Shown here: positions 5,413 through 11,649 of the stretch, piece after piece
Layout of the letters: every line of letters begins with the position of its first letter
Numbering within the stretch: the stretch's first letter is position 1
DNA from: Bacteriovoracaceae bacterium
Lineage (GTDB): Bacteria > Bdellovibrionota > Bacteriovoracia > Bacteriovoracales > Bacteriovoracaceae
Direction: 5' to 3'
Length of the DNA: 16,923 bases
Assembly (NCBI GenBank): GCA_007116425.1
Contig: SKIL01000059.1
Location: 1-16,923 of the forward strand
Translations under genes and position numbers: made by a program
The notes under the pieces: generated by a model
Told to the model about the DNA's origin: nothing
Database searches by the model: none
The model's input: the letters and a program-made list of their open reading frames with translations, nothing else

Positions 5413-8010
5413 CTATCTCACTCTTTTTCTTTGAGAACTTGTCGCTCCCCATGTCTTTCCATCTTTAGATATTGCTCCAGATATTGTAATCCACTCCTTG
5501 GAAAAAAGACCTGGTGCCAATATTTTTGAAATGTGATCATCTCGACTAGGGTGACGATGAATATGTATAGTATTTTCTCCTTGGGTAAGGTGTCCACGAT
5601 TAAGCACTGTTAGTTTTCCTAGGTTGCGAAATGTTCTCCAGTTTGATGTCCTATCAACACTCAGGTGAAGATATTTTGGTTTTTGTTTAAGCTTAAAAGA
5701 TAGCTCTAATGTATCTGCATCCAGCTGAACGAGTTTAAAATTTTCCATTGTGACAGAGTCTTCGGTGTTAATCCTTGGGCCAATTTGATCAAAGTCAATA
5801 AGCCTTCGCGCTCTTTCTGTTAGAGTGTCAAGCTCGTCAAAAACAGATCCTCGTCTAGAAATCTGGCCAAAAAGTCTGGGTGCAGAAGCGCTTAAAAAAT
5901 AAGGAATTTCATTATCGTGAAGTGCTATTCTCACTATGCGAAGATATCTGTGCGCATAATAGCGGGAGTGAAAGAGTTCACTAAAGCCTTTTATGAGTTG
6001 TCGTGGGTCTTCTATTGTTTTGAGCTTTTGCCACTGAGAAAAAAAGCGCCTCGCCGAATAAAGATTTCCACCTCTTTCAGAGTGAAGATCTAGAACTCCT
6101 AGAGGGATATTTAAAATCGAGGCATAACTGTTTTGTAGGAAGTATTGAAGTCTTGAAGGGGTGCTGTCCCAAACACCTTGGTGCACTCCAAAAGCAAGCT
6201 CAAGTATTGACCACATTTCGTGATCTTCAATATCTAGAAACTTTTCGATGTGTTTTCTATTAAGTCCTAAACGGTAGTAAAAAGAGGTCCTGCCATATGA
6301 GGACTCTTCGAGTATTTGATGGCACTCAAGCCCCATAGGTCCACGGAGGTCTCTTCTTCTTGCTGTTGGCCTCCATGGCGATAGTCCTAATTGATCACAA
6401 TTAATGATAGGGTCAAGCTGGGGTATCGGCGGAAAAAGGTCATCTTGACCTGTGATGAGAGTAACTTCTCGAATATAGCTTCGAAGATCTTTGCCTGAAG
6501 TATAATTATCTTCGATTGAACCTTCGAGTCTTAAAGTTATTCCCTTGTCATCTTCATTTAGAAAAACCTCTTCATCCAGTGTGGTCGTAAACTCATATCT
6601 CCTGTGAGCGGAGTCTTCCCAAATGGTATCGTGTCCTCGGTCCTGTCTGTTAATTGCCTGAAAGAGGAGTAGTTCAGAGTTATCCCCAAGTGTAATAATG
6701 GCATTATTAATTTGTCTGTCATTAGTGTTTGTCCTTTGTGCGATAAGACTGAGTTTCATTTGGTGGCCCGTTCGACGAATGTTTTCATCTTGTTTTCGAG
6801 TGAAGACTTTTTCAACTCCACTATTTGGCCTTTTTGATAATTCTTCTGATTGAGCAAGCTGACCCCTAGTCGCCTTAAAATAGGCCTCTAAGGCATCACT
6901 ATTTTCAAGATTATAGCGATAACCAATATCAAATCTATCTCCATTGGTTTTATCTGTGCTAATTTTAAAGGGAATAACACTTTCGTGAAGTCTTAAAGTG
7001 TTTTGGCCTAAGATAACAATGCCATCAAAAATGAGGTGGTCATCAGCATCACCACCAAGTGATACACCATGGCCTGTTAATCTTCTTCGAGTGACCTTTA
7101 ACAAGGCCTGGTTTTCTTCTTCCTTCAAAATAGATATTTGGAAGTTGCCTCTCAAAAAGGTTCTCACTGATGCTGTGACGGAGTCGATGATGTCAGGGCT
7201 TAGGCCCGGAATATTAATTTGATCCCACCCGATGCTTCCACTAAGGACAACGCCACCATTGAGAGAGTACTGACTAATTTCTCCAACATCCATTCTCTGT
7301 AGATTTGAATTTGTAAGAGGGATTCTTAAGGGGTGGGTTATGATGTTTAATAAGTTTGAGTATCTTGCCCTTATTAAAGGATTTTCTAGATCAACTCTTA
7401 AAACACTTCGAACTCCATCACGAAAACTTGGATTATCGTTACTGTCAGCATAGATAATATCAAAGTCTTGATCCTGCTGATCCTCATCGATATCTTGAAT
7501 TAGCCTTTGATAGAAACGTTCTTGCTCTCTTAAAGGAGTTAAACTTCTTAATTCATACGATCTAACTTGCCTTATATTTATGGTATCAAGAGAAAGACTT
7601 GTACTCAGATTAATTCCCAGTGCTCCTAGAGTGAGTTCACTTGATTCAAGAAGTGGAAAGTTGATATGAAAGGGGAGGAAAAAAAAATCAATCACAGAGT
7701 AAGATTCATCGACTGAAAAATTATTAAAAACTCGACGTTTGAATGTCGCGTTGATGCCTAGATTTCCACGATCAAGATCTCTTGAGAATAATTCAGTTTC
7801 AATAGTTACGAGTGACTCAAAAATGGAGGCCCTAAATTGCTCTGTCTGATTTTGAACTTCACCGTCAATACTGCCAAATACTTGTCCCATTAGTCTTGTA
7901 GGCCAACCTGGGGCAGAGTTATTTGGGTCACTTTCAGCAAACACACTTGCGGAGCAAAGAGTAACGATGAATCCGATAATAATGAGGTTATTCCCTAATA
8001 AAGACTTCAT
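5413..8010 (-). CDS. Large exported protein of unknown function
   Basis: An 865-aa protein. I do not recognise it. The start is well supported: AAGGGAAG precedes the ATG by 7 bases and the N-terminus is a clear signal peptide (MKSLLGNN, hydrophobic core 9-22, cleavage likely after VFA at 25). The mature chain is long, with many beta-like stretches (for example 129-150, 245-300, 330-366, 415-450 and 470-520) and a more helical region around 575-740. It has only two cysteines, C538 and C563, which could form one disulfide. It ends in a basic tail (RKRVR) rather than a C-terminal aromatic, so a standard outer-membrane barrel ending is not seen. The region 755-865 looks like a separate beta domain. 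It is monocistronic, divergent from pyrE and convergent with the 232-aa secreted protein. Periplasmic or surface location is inferred from the signal peptide only. Confidence 0.85.
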   Translation of the reverse strand: MKSLLGNNLIIIGFIVTLCSASVFAESDPNNSAPGWPTRLMGQVFGSIDGEVQNQTEQFRASIFESLVTIETELFSRDLDRGNLGINATFKRRVFNNFSVDESYSVIDFFFLPFHINFPLLESSELTLGALGINLSTSLSLDTINIRQVRSYELRSLTPLREQERFYQRLIQDIDEDQQDQDFDIIYADSNDNPSFRDGVRSVLRVDLENPLIRARYSNLLNIITHPLRIPLTNSNLQRMDVGEISQYSLNGGVVLSGSIGWDQINIPGLSPDIIDSVTASVRTFLRGNFQISILKEEENQALLKVTRRRLTGHGVSLGGDADDHLIFDGIVILGQNTLRLHESVIPFKISTDKTNGDRFDIGYRYNLENSDALEAYFKATRGQLAQSEELSKRPNSGVEKVFTRKQDENIRRTGHQMKLSLIAQRTNTNDRQINNAIITLGDNSELLLFQAINRQDRGHDTIWEDSAHRRYEFTTTLDEEVFLNEDDKGITLRLEGSIEDNYTSGKDLRSYIREVTLITGQDDLFPPIPQLDPIINCDQLGLSPWRPTARRRDLRGPMGLECHQILEESSYGRTSFYYRLGLNRKHIEKFLDIEDHEMWSILELAFGVHQGVWDSTPSRLQYFLQNSYASILNIPLGVLDLHSERGGNLYSARRFFSQWQKLKTIEDPRQLIKGFSELFHSRYYAHRYLRIVRIALHDNEIPYFLSASAPRLFGQISRRGSVFDELDTLTERARRLIDFDQIGPRINTEDSVTMENFKLVQLDADTLELSFKLKQKPKYLHLSVDRTSNWRTFRNLGKLTVLNRGHLTQGENTIHIHRHPSRDDHISKILAPGLFSKEWITISGAISKDGKTWGATSSQRKRVR

Positions 8011-8038
8011 AAATAAACTTCCCTTGGCCCTAACTTTA

Positions 8039-8067
8039 CTTATGCCCTATAAGGCGATTTAGGACAA
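8039..8067 (-). promoter_or_regulatory. Candidate promoter of the 865-aa protein gene
   Basis: On the minus strand TTGTCC (plus 8062-8067), 17 bases, then CATAAG (plus 8039-8044); four of six bases match consensus in each box. It lies 29 bases before the start codon, leaving room for a short leader with the AAGGGAAG site. Confidence 0.4.
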
Positions 8068-8084
8068 ATTTGTTTTCAAAGTCC

Positions 8085-8114
8085 TTGTAATCTTTACTCT
8101 AAATGGGCTAAATT
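8085..8114 (+). promoter_or_regulatory. Candidate promoter of pyrE
   Basis: TTGTAA at 8085-8090, an 18-base spacer, then TAAATT at 8109-8114. Transcription would start near 8121, giving a leader of about 60 bases before the start at 8180. I see no attenuator hairpin in that leader. Confidence 0.45.
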
Positions 8115-8179
8115 GTGATTTTTATTCAATGTATTGCGCCTTTATGTCGACAAGATGCGTATATTTAAAGGAAATCAAT

Positions 8180-8824
8180 ATGGCCGCTAAGTCACTTTCA
8201 ACTATTGAAATCACTAAGATTCTTTTTGACTGCGGGTGTTTGCAAATTTCTCCCGATAGGCCTTTTACTTATGCCTCGGGTTTAAAAGGTCCGCTTTATT
8301 GTGATAACCGTCGACTCTTAAGTTTTCCCAAGCAGAGAGAGGTTATTGCTCAGGCATTTGCCGAGGTTTGGAAGCAAAACGAAATGGGTCAGAGCACTGT
8401 CGCTGGAATGGCCACTGCGGGGATTGCCCATGCTGCTTTTTTGGCCAATATATTACAGTTACCAATGGTTTATATTCGCTCAAAGCCTAAATCTCATGGA
8501 AAGGGTGAGCAGGTTGAAGGTGCCTACAGGCCTGGAGATGAAGTTGTTCTGGCAGAGGACTTGGTAAACCAGGCAGCGAGTTTAGAGCAAGGGATTGACG
8601 GTGCCAGAAAGGCCGAATTGATAGTTAAAAAAGCCTTATGTATTGTTGACTATCAAATGGATGCTGCAAAGGGCCGTTTAGATAAAAATGACGTCGAACT
8701 TTTCTCACTAGTTAAGTTTGAGGATATACTTAATTTTGGAGTTGAAAGTGGTAAGATTGACTCGCTGCAGAGAGAGCGGGTTTTGGTCTGGAAAAGCTCT
8801 CCTGAAACTTGGATGAAAGCTTGA
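8180..8824 (+). CDS. pyrE: Orotate phosphoribosyltransferase
   Basis: A 214-residue protein, normal length for PyrE, which makes orotidine 5'-phosphate from orotate and PRPP in pyrimidine synthesis. The start at 8180 is preferred over an upstream in-frame ATG because AAAGGAAATCAAT precedes it and the family begins here. Visible landmarks: FTYASGLKGPLYCDNR (29-44), AGMATAGIAHAA (75-86), the catalytic loop YIRSKPKSHGKG (98-109; R100, K102, K104, H106), and the PRPP site VVLAEDL (122-128). The PRPP loop is odd: after E126-D127 it reads LVNQAAS where most enzymes have V/I-x-T-T-G-G-S. The loop position equivalent to E. coli K100 is serine (S101). The rest, including a normal C-terminal (DILNFGVESGKI), is well kept, so I expect a functional enzyme with lineage-specific changes. 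The gene precedes gltA by 212 bases. Confidence 0.95.
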   Translation: MAAKSLSTIEITKILFDCGCLQISPDRPFTYASGLKGPLYCDNRRLLSFPKQREVIAQAFAEVWKQNEMGQSTVAGMATAGIAHAAFLANILQLPMVYIRSKPKSHGKGEQVEGAYRPGDEVVLAEDLVNQAASLEQGIDGARKAELIVKKALCIVDYQMDAAKGRLDKNDVELFSLVKFEDILNFGVESGKIDSLQRERVLVWKSSPETWMKA

Positions 8825-8944
8825 TATTTGTCAGATATTGGGTCATGAGGCATCGATAAGTGGCCAATTTCTTTGTCAAGATATGAGCAAAAGGGTAAGG
8901 TGACTTCAGCTCTTAGGAGCTTGGCATACTCTGTCGAGAAGGCC

Positions 8945-8958
8945 CTTATCATGATAAG
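8945..8958. repeat. Perfect 14-bp palindrome upstream of the gltA promoter
   Basis: CTTATCATGATAAG reads the same on both strands. It ends two bases before the presumed -35 box of gltA, a typical place for a regulator dimer to bind. It could also fold as a weak 5-bp hairpin after pyrE. Confidence 0.5.
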
Positions 8959-8959
8959 A

Positions 8960-8989
8960 TTACGATATTTTTACTTTTAAAGATACAAT
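8960..8989 (+). promoter_or_regulatory. Candidate promoter of gltA
   Basis: A good -10 box TACAAT (8984-8989) lies 18 bases after a moderate -35 TTACGA (8960-8965). The start of transcription would be near 8996. The leader then contains a second perfect palindrome, TTAATAATTATTAA at 9000-9013, ahead of the ribosome binding site CGGAGG (9025-9030). Confidence 0.5.
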
Positions 8990-9036
8990 ATGTTCAGTCT
9001 TAATAATTATTAAATCATACGCACCGGAGGTTAGTG

Positions 9037-10305
9037 ATGTCCGACTCTGCTAAGTTAAAAATTGGTGACCAGGAAGTGGAGCTTCCAATCATCAAGGGTA
9101 CTGAGTCTGAAAAAGCGATAGATATTCGCAGTCTAAGGGCCCAAACAGGTTATATTACACTTGATAATGGATTTATGAATACAGGCTCTTGCGAATCTGG
9201 AATAACTTTTCTTAATGGAGAGAAGGGAATTTTACGTTATCGAGGGTATCCGATCGAGCAATTAGCTGAGGCCTCAAACTTTGTTGAAGTTTCATGCTTG
9301 CTTTTAAATGGAGAGCTCCCCAATAAAGAAGAGTACGATTCATTTAATAAACTTGTAAGCTCTCACTCTAAATTGCCGGCCTCTTTTAATGAGATTTTAG
9401 ACCGCTTTCCAAAAGATGCTCACCCTATGGGAGTGATGGCATCTGCAACTGCGGCCTTATCTGGTTTTTATCCAGAGCTTTTAAATCCAGAGCTTTCTGC
9501 TGATGAGCAAGAGAGAGTCTTTGCTCAGTTAATGGGGCAGCTTAAGACGATTGCAGCGCATTTTTATAGAAGAACTCAGAACCTTGATCCGGTTTCATCT
9601 GATCCTTCATTAGGTTATGCTAAAGATTTCCTAAATATGTTGTTTCATGGGCAAGGAAAAGACATTGATGACGATGTCGCTCAGGCCCTCGATGTACTGT
9701 TTATGCTTCATGCAGATCATGAGCAAAACTGTTCAACTTCAACTGTAAGAGTTATTGGCTCAAGTCATGCAAATCTTTTTGCGACGATCTCTGGCGGTAT
9801 TAGTGCCTTGTGGGGACCACTTCACGGTGGAGCGAATCAGGCCGTACTTGAAATGCTGGAAGAAATTAATCAAAATGGTGGAGACCATAAAAAGTATCTT
9901 GAAAAGGCCAAAGATAAAAATGATTCATTTCGACTCATGGGCTTTGGACATAGGGTTTATAAGAATTTTGACCCAAGGGCCAAGATCATTAAAAAGGCCT
10001 GTGATACTGTTCTTACCAAGCTAAATGTTCAGGATCCTCTCCTCGATATTGCAAAAGGTCTAGAAGAAGAAGCTTTGAAGGATGACTACTTTGTTCAAAG
10101 AAATCTTTATCCTAATGTCGATTTCTACTCGGGAATCATTTACAAGGCCCTAGGAATTCCTACGAATATGTTTACAGTTATGTTCGTTCTCGGCCGTCTA
10201 CCAGGTTGGTTGGCCCAGTGGAAAGAGTTGAGAGATAATCCTGCGAATAAGATTGCTCGACCTCGTCAAATTTATAGTGGTCATACAGAAAGAAACTATA
10301 AGTAA
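9037..10305 (+). CDS. gltA: Citrate synthase
   Basis: A 422-aa protein of the bacterial type II citrate synthase kind, which condenses oxaloacetate and acetyl-CoA at the entry of the TCA cycle. Catalytic residues are clear: H263 in GPLHGGAN, H305 in GFGHRVYK and D362 in NVDFYSG, almost the same numbering as E. coli (264, 305, 362). The N-terminal beta domain (KLKIGDQEVELPII), the GYTLD-like stretch (here GYITLDNGFMNTGSCESGI) and LHADHEQNCSTSTVR (225-239) also match the family. The start is ATG at 9037, 6 bases after CGGAGG; a GTG one codon upstream sits only 3 bases from the site and is less likely. The gene has its own candidate promoter and a strong terminator, so it appears monocistronic. 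Regulation may involve the palindromes at 8945-8958 and 9000-9013. Confidence 0.98.
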   Translation: MSDSAKLKIGDQEVELPIIKGTESEKAIDIRSLRAQTGYITLDNGFMNTGSCESGITFLNGEKGILRYRGYPIEQLAEASNFVEVSCLLLNGELPNKEEYDSFNKLVSSHSKLPASFNEILDRFPKDAHPMGVMASATAALSGFYPELLNPELSADEQERVFAQLMGQLKTIAAHFYRRTQNLDPVSSDPSLGYAKDFLNMLFHGQGKDIDDDVAQALDVLFMLHADHEQNCSTSTVRVIGSSHANLFATISGGISALWGPLHGGANQAVLEMLEEINQNGGDHKKYLEKAKDKNDSFRLMGFGHRVYKNFDPRAKIIKKACDTVLTKLNVQDPLLDIAKGLEEEALKDDYFVQRNLYPNVDFYSGIIYKALGIPTNMFTVMFVLGRLPGWLAQWKELRDNPANKIARPRQIYSGHTERNYK

Positions 10306-10341
10306 GCGAGTGATAGAAATTAGATTCGTTATTCTAAATGG

Positions 10342-10365
10342 GGGAGCTTTGCTCCCTCTTTTTTT
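10342..10365 (+). terminator. Intrinsic terminator of gltA
   Basis: GGGAGC (10342-10347) and GCTCCC (10351-10356) form a 6-bp GC-rich stem with a TTT loop, followed by TCTTTTTTT to 10365. Confidence 0.9.
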
Positions 10366-10375
10366 GAGAGGGCAT

Positions 10376-10404
10376 AAAAAAAGGCGATTTAATAATCGCC
10401 TTTT
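10376..10404 (-). terminator. Intrinsic terminator of rpmE2, probably bidirectional
   Basis: GGCGATT (10383-10389) and AATCGCC (10394-10400) form a 7-bp stem with a 4-base loop. On the minus strand it runs into seven Ts (plus-strand A-run 10376-10382), ending rpmE2 transcripts. The plus strand has TTTT after the stem, so it can back up the gltA terminator. Confidence 0.85.
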
Positions 10405-10430
10405 AATTGAGCTAGATAAAATAGTTCGAA

Positions 10431-10700
10431 TTACTTTTTTCGCGTCATATATGAGCTACCAAATTTCTTCTTGAACTTCTCAATTCTACCTTCAGTATCA
10501 AGTACTTTTTGCTTACCTGTGTAGAAAGGGTGTGAAGCACTAGAGATATCAAGTTTTACAAGTGGGTACTCATTCCCATCTTCCCATTTGATCGTTTGAT
10601 CATCTGAAACTTTTATCGTTGAACGTGAAAGAAAAGCGAAGTCCGTAGAAACGTCTTTGAAGACAACGTAACGGTATTCTGGATGGATTCCTTGTTTCAT
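10431..10700 (-). CDS. rpmE2: Ribosomal protein L31, type B (zinc-free)
   Basis: An 89-residue large-subunit protein. MKQGIHPEYRYVVFKD, FLSRSTI, YPLVKLDISSASHPFYTGKQK and GRIEKFKKKFG are hallmarks of type B L31. It lacks the four zinc-binding cysteines of type A (no cysteine at all). In many bacteria the cysteine-free paralogue replaces the zinc form under zinc limitation; here no second copy is visible in the window. The start at 10700 follows AAAGGA, and a promoter lies just upstream; an upstream in-frame ATG at 10796 would add 32 residues unlike any L31 and would start before the promoter. It ends in a strong terminator. Confidence 0.97.
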   Translation of the reverse strand: MKQGIHPEYRYVVFKDVSTDFAFLSRSTIKVSDDQTIKWEDGNEYPLVKLDISSASHPFYTGKQKVLDTEGRIEKFKKKFGSSYMTRKK

Positions 10701-10727
10701 AATATAGATCCTTTGTGGCCATTGCTG

Positions 10728-10755
10728 GTTATACAATAGCAGGTTTAATTTACAA
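10728..10755 (-). promoter_or_regulatory. sigma70-type promoter of rpmE2
   Basis: On the minus strand TTGTAA (plus 10750-10755), 16 bases, TATAAC (plus 10728-10733). The transcript would start about 20 bases before the ATG at 10700. No clear Zur-type palindrome was seen around it. Confidence 0.6.
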
Positions 10756-10820
10756 GCTGGGATAACTTCGCGGATTAGTCCTTTTTTGTCAAGCACTTGG
10801 AGATTTCTATAGAGATTATT

Positions 10821-11129
10821 TTAGTGTGCAGCACAGCTCCCGCAACCTGAGCTATCGCTTAAACCATCAGAGTTTAAGCGGTCGATGAAATCCCAGTCTC
10901 CGTACTTATTATTGATAGTTTCAAGGGCCTGCTCAAGCTGAGTGAATGAGGCCTGAAAAACTTCTTTAATTTCATAGGCTTGAGCATCCGGAGCGCCTTT
11001 GAGGACGGTCACATGATAGCTTAATTGCACATCTTGGTCGCTATTTGGTGAGGCGCCAAGCGTAATTTGGGCCGTCAGATCATCGAGAGTGTAAACAGAA
11101 TATGTCCAGTTATCAGGGGTAATTTTCAT
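10821..11129 (-). CDS. Small protein with a C-terminal GCGSCAAH tail, unknown function
   Basis: A 102-aa cytoplasmic-looking protein that I do not recognise. Residues 1-85 are mixed alpha/beta with no membrane segment (MKITPDNWTYSVYTLDDLTA, then an acidic helix LEQALETINNKYGDW). The chain ends in SDSSGCGSCAAH, giving a C-x-x-C pair and a terminal histidine at the very end, after a flexible Ser/Asp stretch. Such a tail could bind a metal or form a redox disulfide; this is inference. The ribosome binding site is weak (AAAGCGA), and a candidate promoter lies at 11159-11187. The gene is upstream of rpmE2 on the same strand (120-bp gap) and divergent from rpmG, so it sits between two zinc-free ribosomal protein genes. 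Confidence 0.75.
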   Translation of the reverse strand: MKITPDNWTYSVYTLDDLTAQITLGASPNSDQDVQLSYHVTVLKGAPDAQAYEIKEVFQASFTQLEQALETINNKYGDWDFIDRLNSDGLSDSSGCGSCAAH

Positions 11130-11158
11130 GTTTTTATCGCTTTAGGTAAATAATCGCT

Positions 11159-11187
11159 AGCCTAGCAATTTTTTATTGCCAGTGCAA
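11159..11187 (-). promoter_or_regulatory. Promoter of the 102-aa CxxC protein gene
   Basis: On the minus strand TTGCAC (plus 11182-11187), 17 bases, TAGGCT (plus 11159-11164). Its -35 box directly abuts the -35 box of the opposing rpmG promoter. The spacer contains the inverted repeat GCAAT-AAAAA-ATTGC. Confidence 0.5.
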
Positions 11188-11204
11188 TCTAACTTTAGTA
11201 CCTT
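11176..11204 (+). promoter_or_regulatory. Promoter of rpmG
   Basis: TTGCCA (11176-11181), 17 bases, TACCTT (11199-11204). Transcription would begin near 11211, about 38 bases before the GTG start. Confidence 0.5.
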
Positions 11205-11248
11205 TTAGCGCCTGATGGTCAATAATTTTGAATCTGCTGGAGGATGTT

Positions 11249-11425
11249 GTGGCAAAGGGACCTAGAGTAGTAATTACATTAGAATGTACAGAAGCAAGAA
11301 AAGAAGGCAAGACTCCTTCTCGTTATACGACAACTAAGAATAAGAAAAAGCATCCAGAGCGTCTTGAGCTTAAGAAATACAATAGCTTCTTAAGAAGACA
11401 TACTGTTCATCGCGAAATTAAATAA
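11249..11425 (+). CDS. rpmG: Ribosomal protein L33 (zinc-free form)
   Basis: A 58-residue large-subunit protein. MAKGPRVVITLECTEARKEG, SRYTTTKNKKKHPERLELKKY and FLRRHTVHREIK are typical of L33. The start is GTG at 11249, 5 bases after GGAGG; a TTG at 11228 is in frame but lacks both a ribosome binding site and family sequence. Zinc-ribbon L33 has two C-x-x-C pairs; here only C13 of the first pair remains and the second is replaced by N45 and L48, so this is the non-zinc form. It has its own promoter and terminator and stands alone rather than beside rpmB as in many bacteria. Confidence 0.96.
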   Translation: MAKGPRVVITLECTEARKEGKTPSRYTTTKNKKKHPERLELKKYNSFLRRHTVHREIK

Positions 11426-11449
11426 TTTAACGTCGTCTGATAATTTCTA

Positions 11450-11480
11450 TACTCACTGAGGCCTCCTCAGTGAGTAATTT
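11450..11480 (+). terminator. Hairpin terminator of rpmG
   Basis: A perfect 12-bp stem (TACTCACTGAGG at 11450-11461 with CCTCAGTGAGTA at 11465-11476) has a 3-base loop and is followed by ATTTTC. The stem is strong but the T-run is short. Confidence 0.75.
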
Positions 11481-11649
11481 TCTCTGCTCGTTTCGATGTT
11501 TGTTAACTTCCTTAACTTTCTAAGTTTTTGTTATTCTTCAATATTTAGATTTCAATAAAAGTAAACATAAATTTTTGCTATGAATTGCCCGAAATAACTT
11601 AGAATACTGGTTTAATTCCCATTTTACTTTTATCAACTTTGGAGGTTTT

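Noticed and set aside
8908..8921. AGCTC-TTAG-GAGCT hairpin as a terminator of pyrE
   Set aside because: Only a 5-bp stem and no T-run after it.
8653..8952. A 99-aa minus-strand open frame overlapping the end of pyrE and part of the pyrE-gltA gap
   Set aside because: Two thirds of it are antisense to pyrE, it has no good ribosome binding site and no recognisable domain. The part in the gap is intriguing but not enough to call a gene.
10701..10796. N-terminal extension of L31
   Set aside because: The family starts at MKQGIHP, and the promoter and ribosome binding site fall within this stretch.
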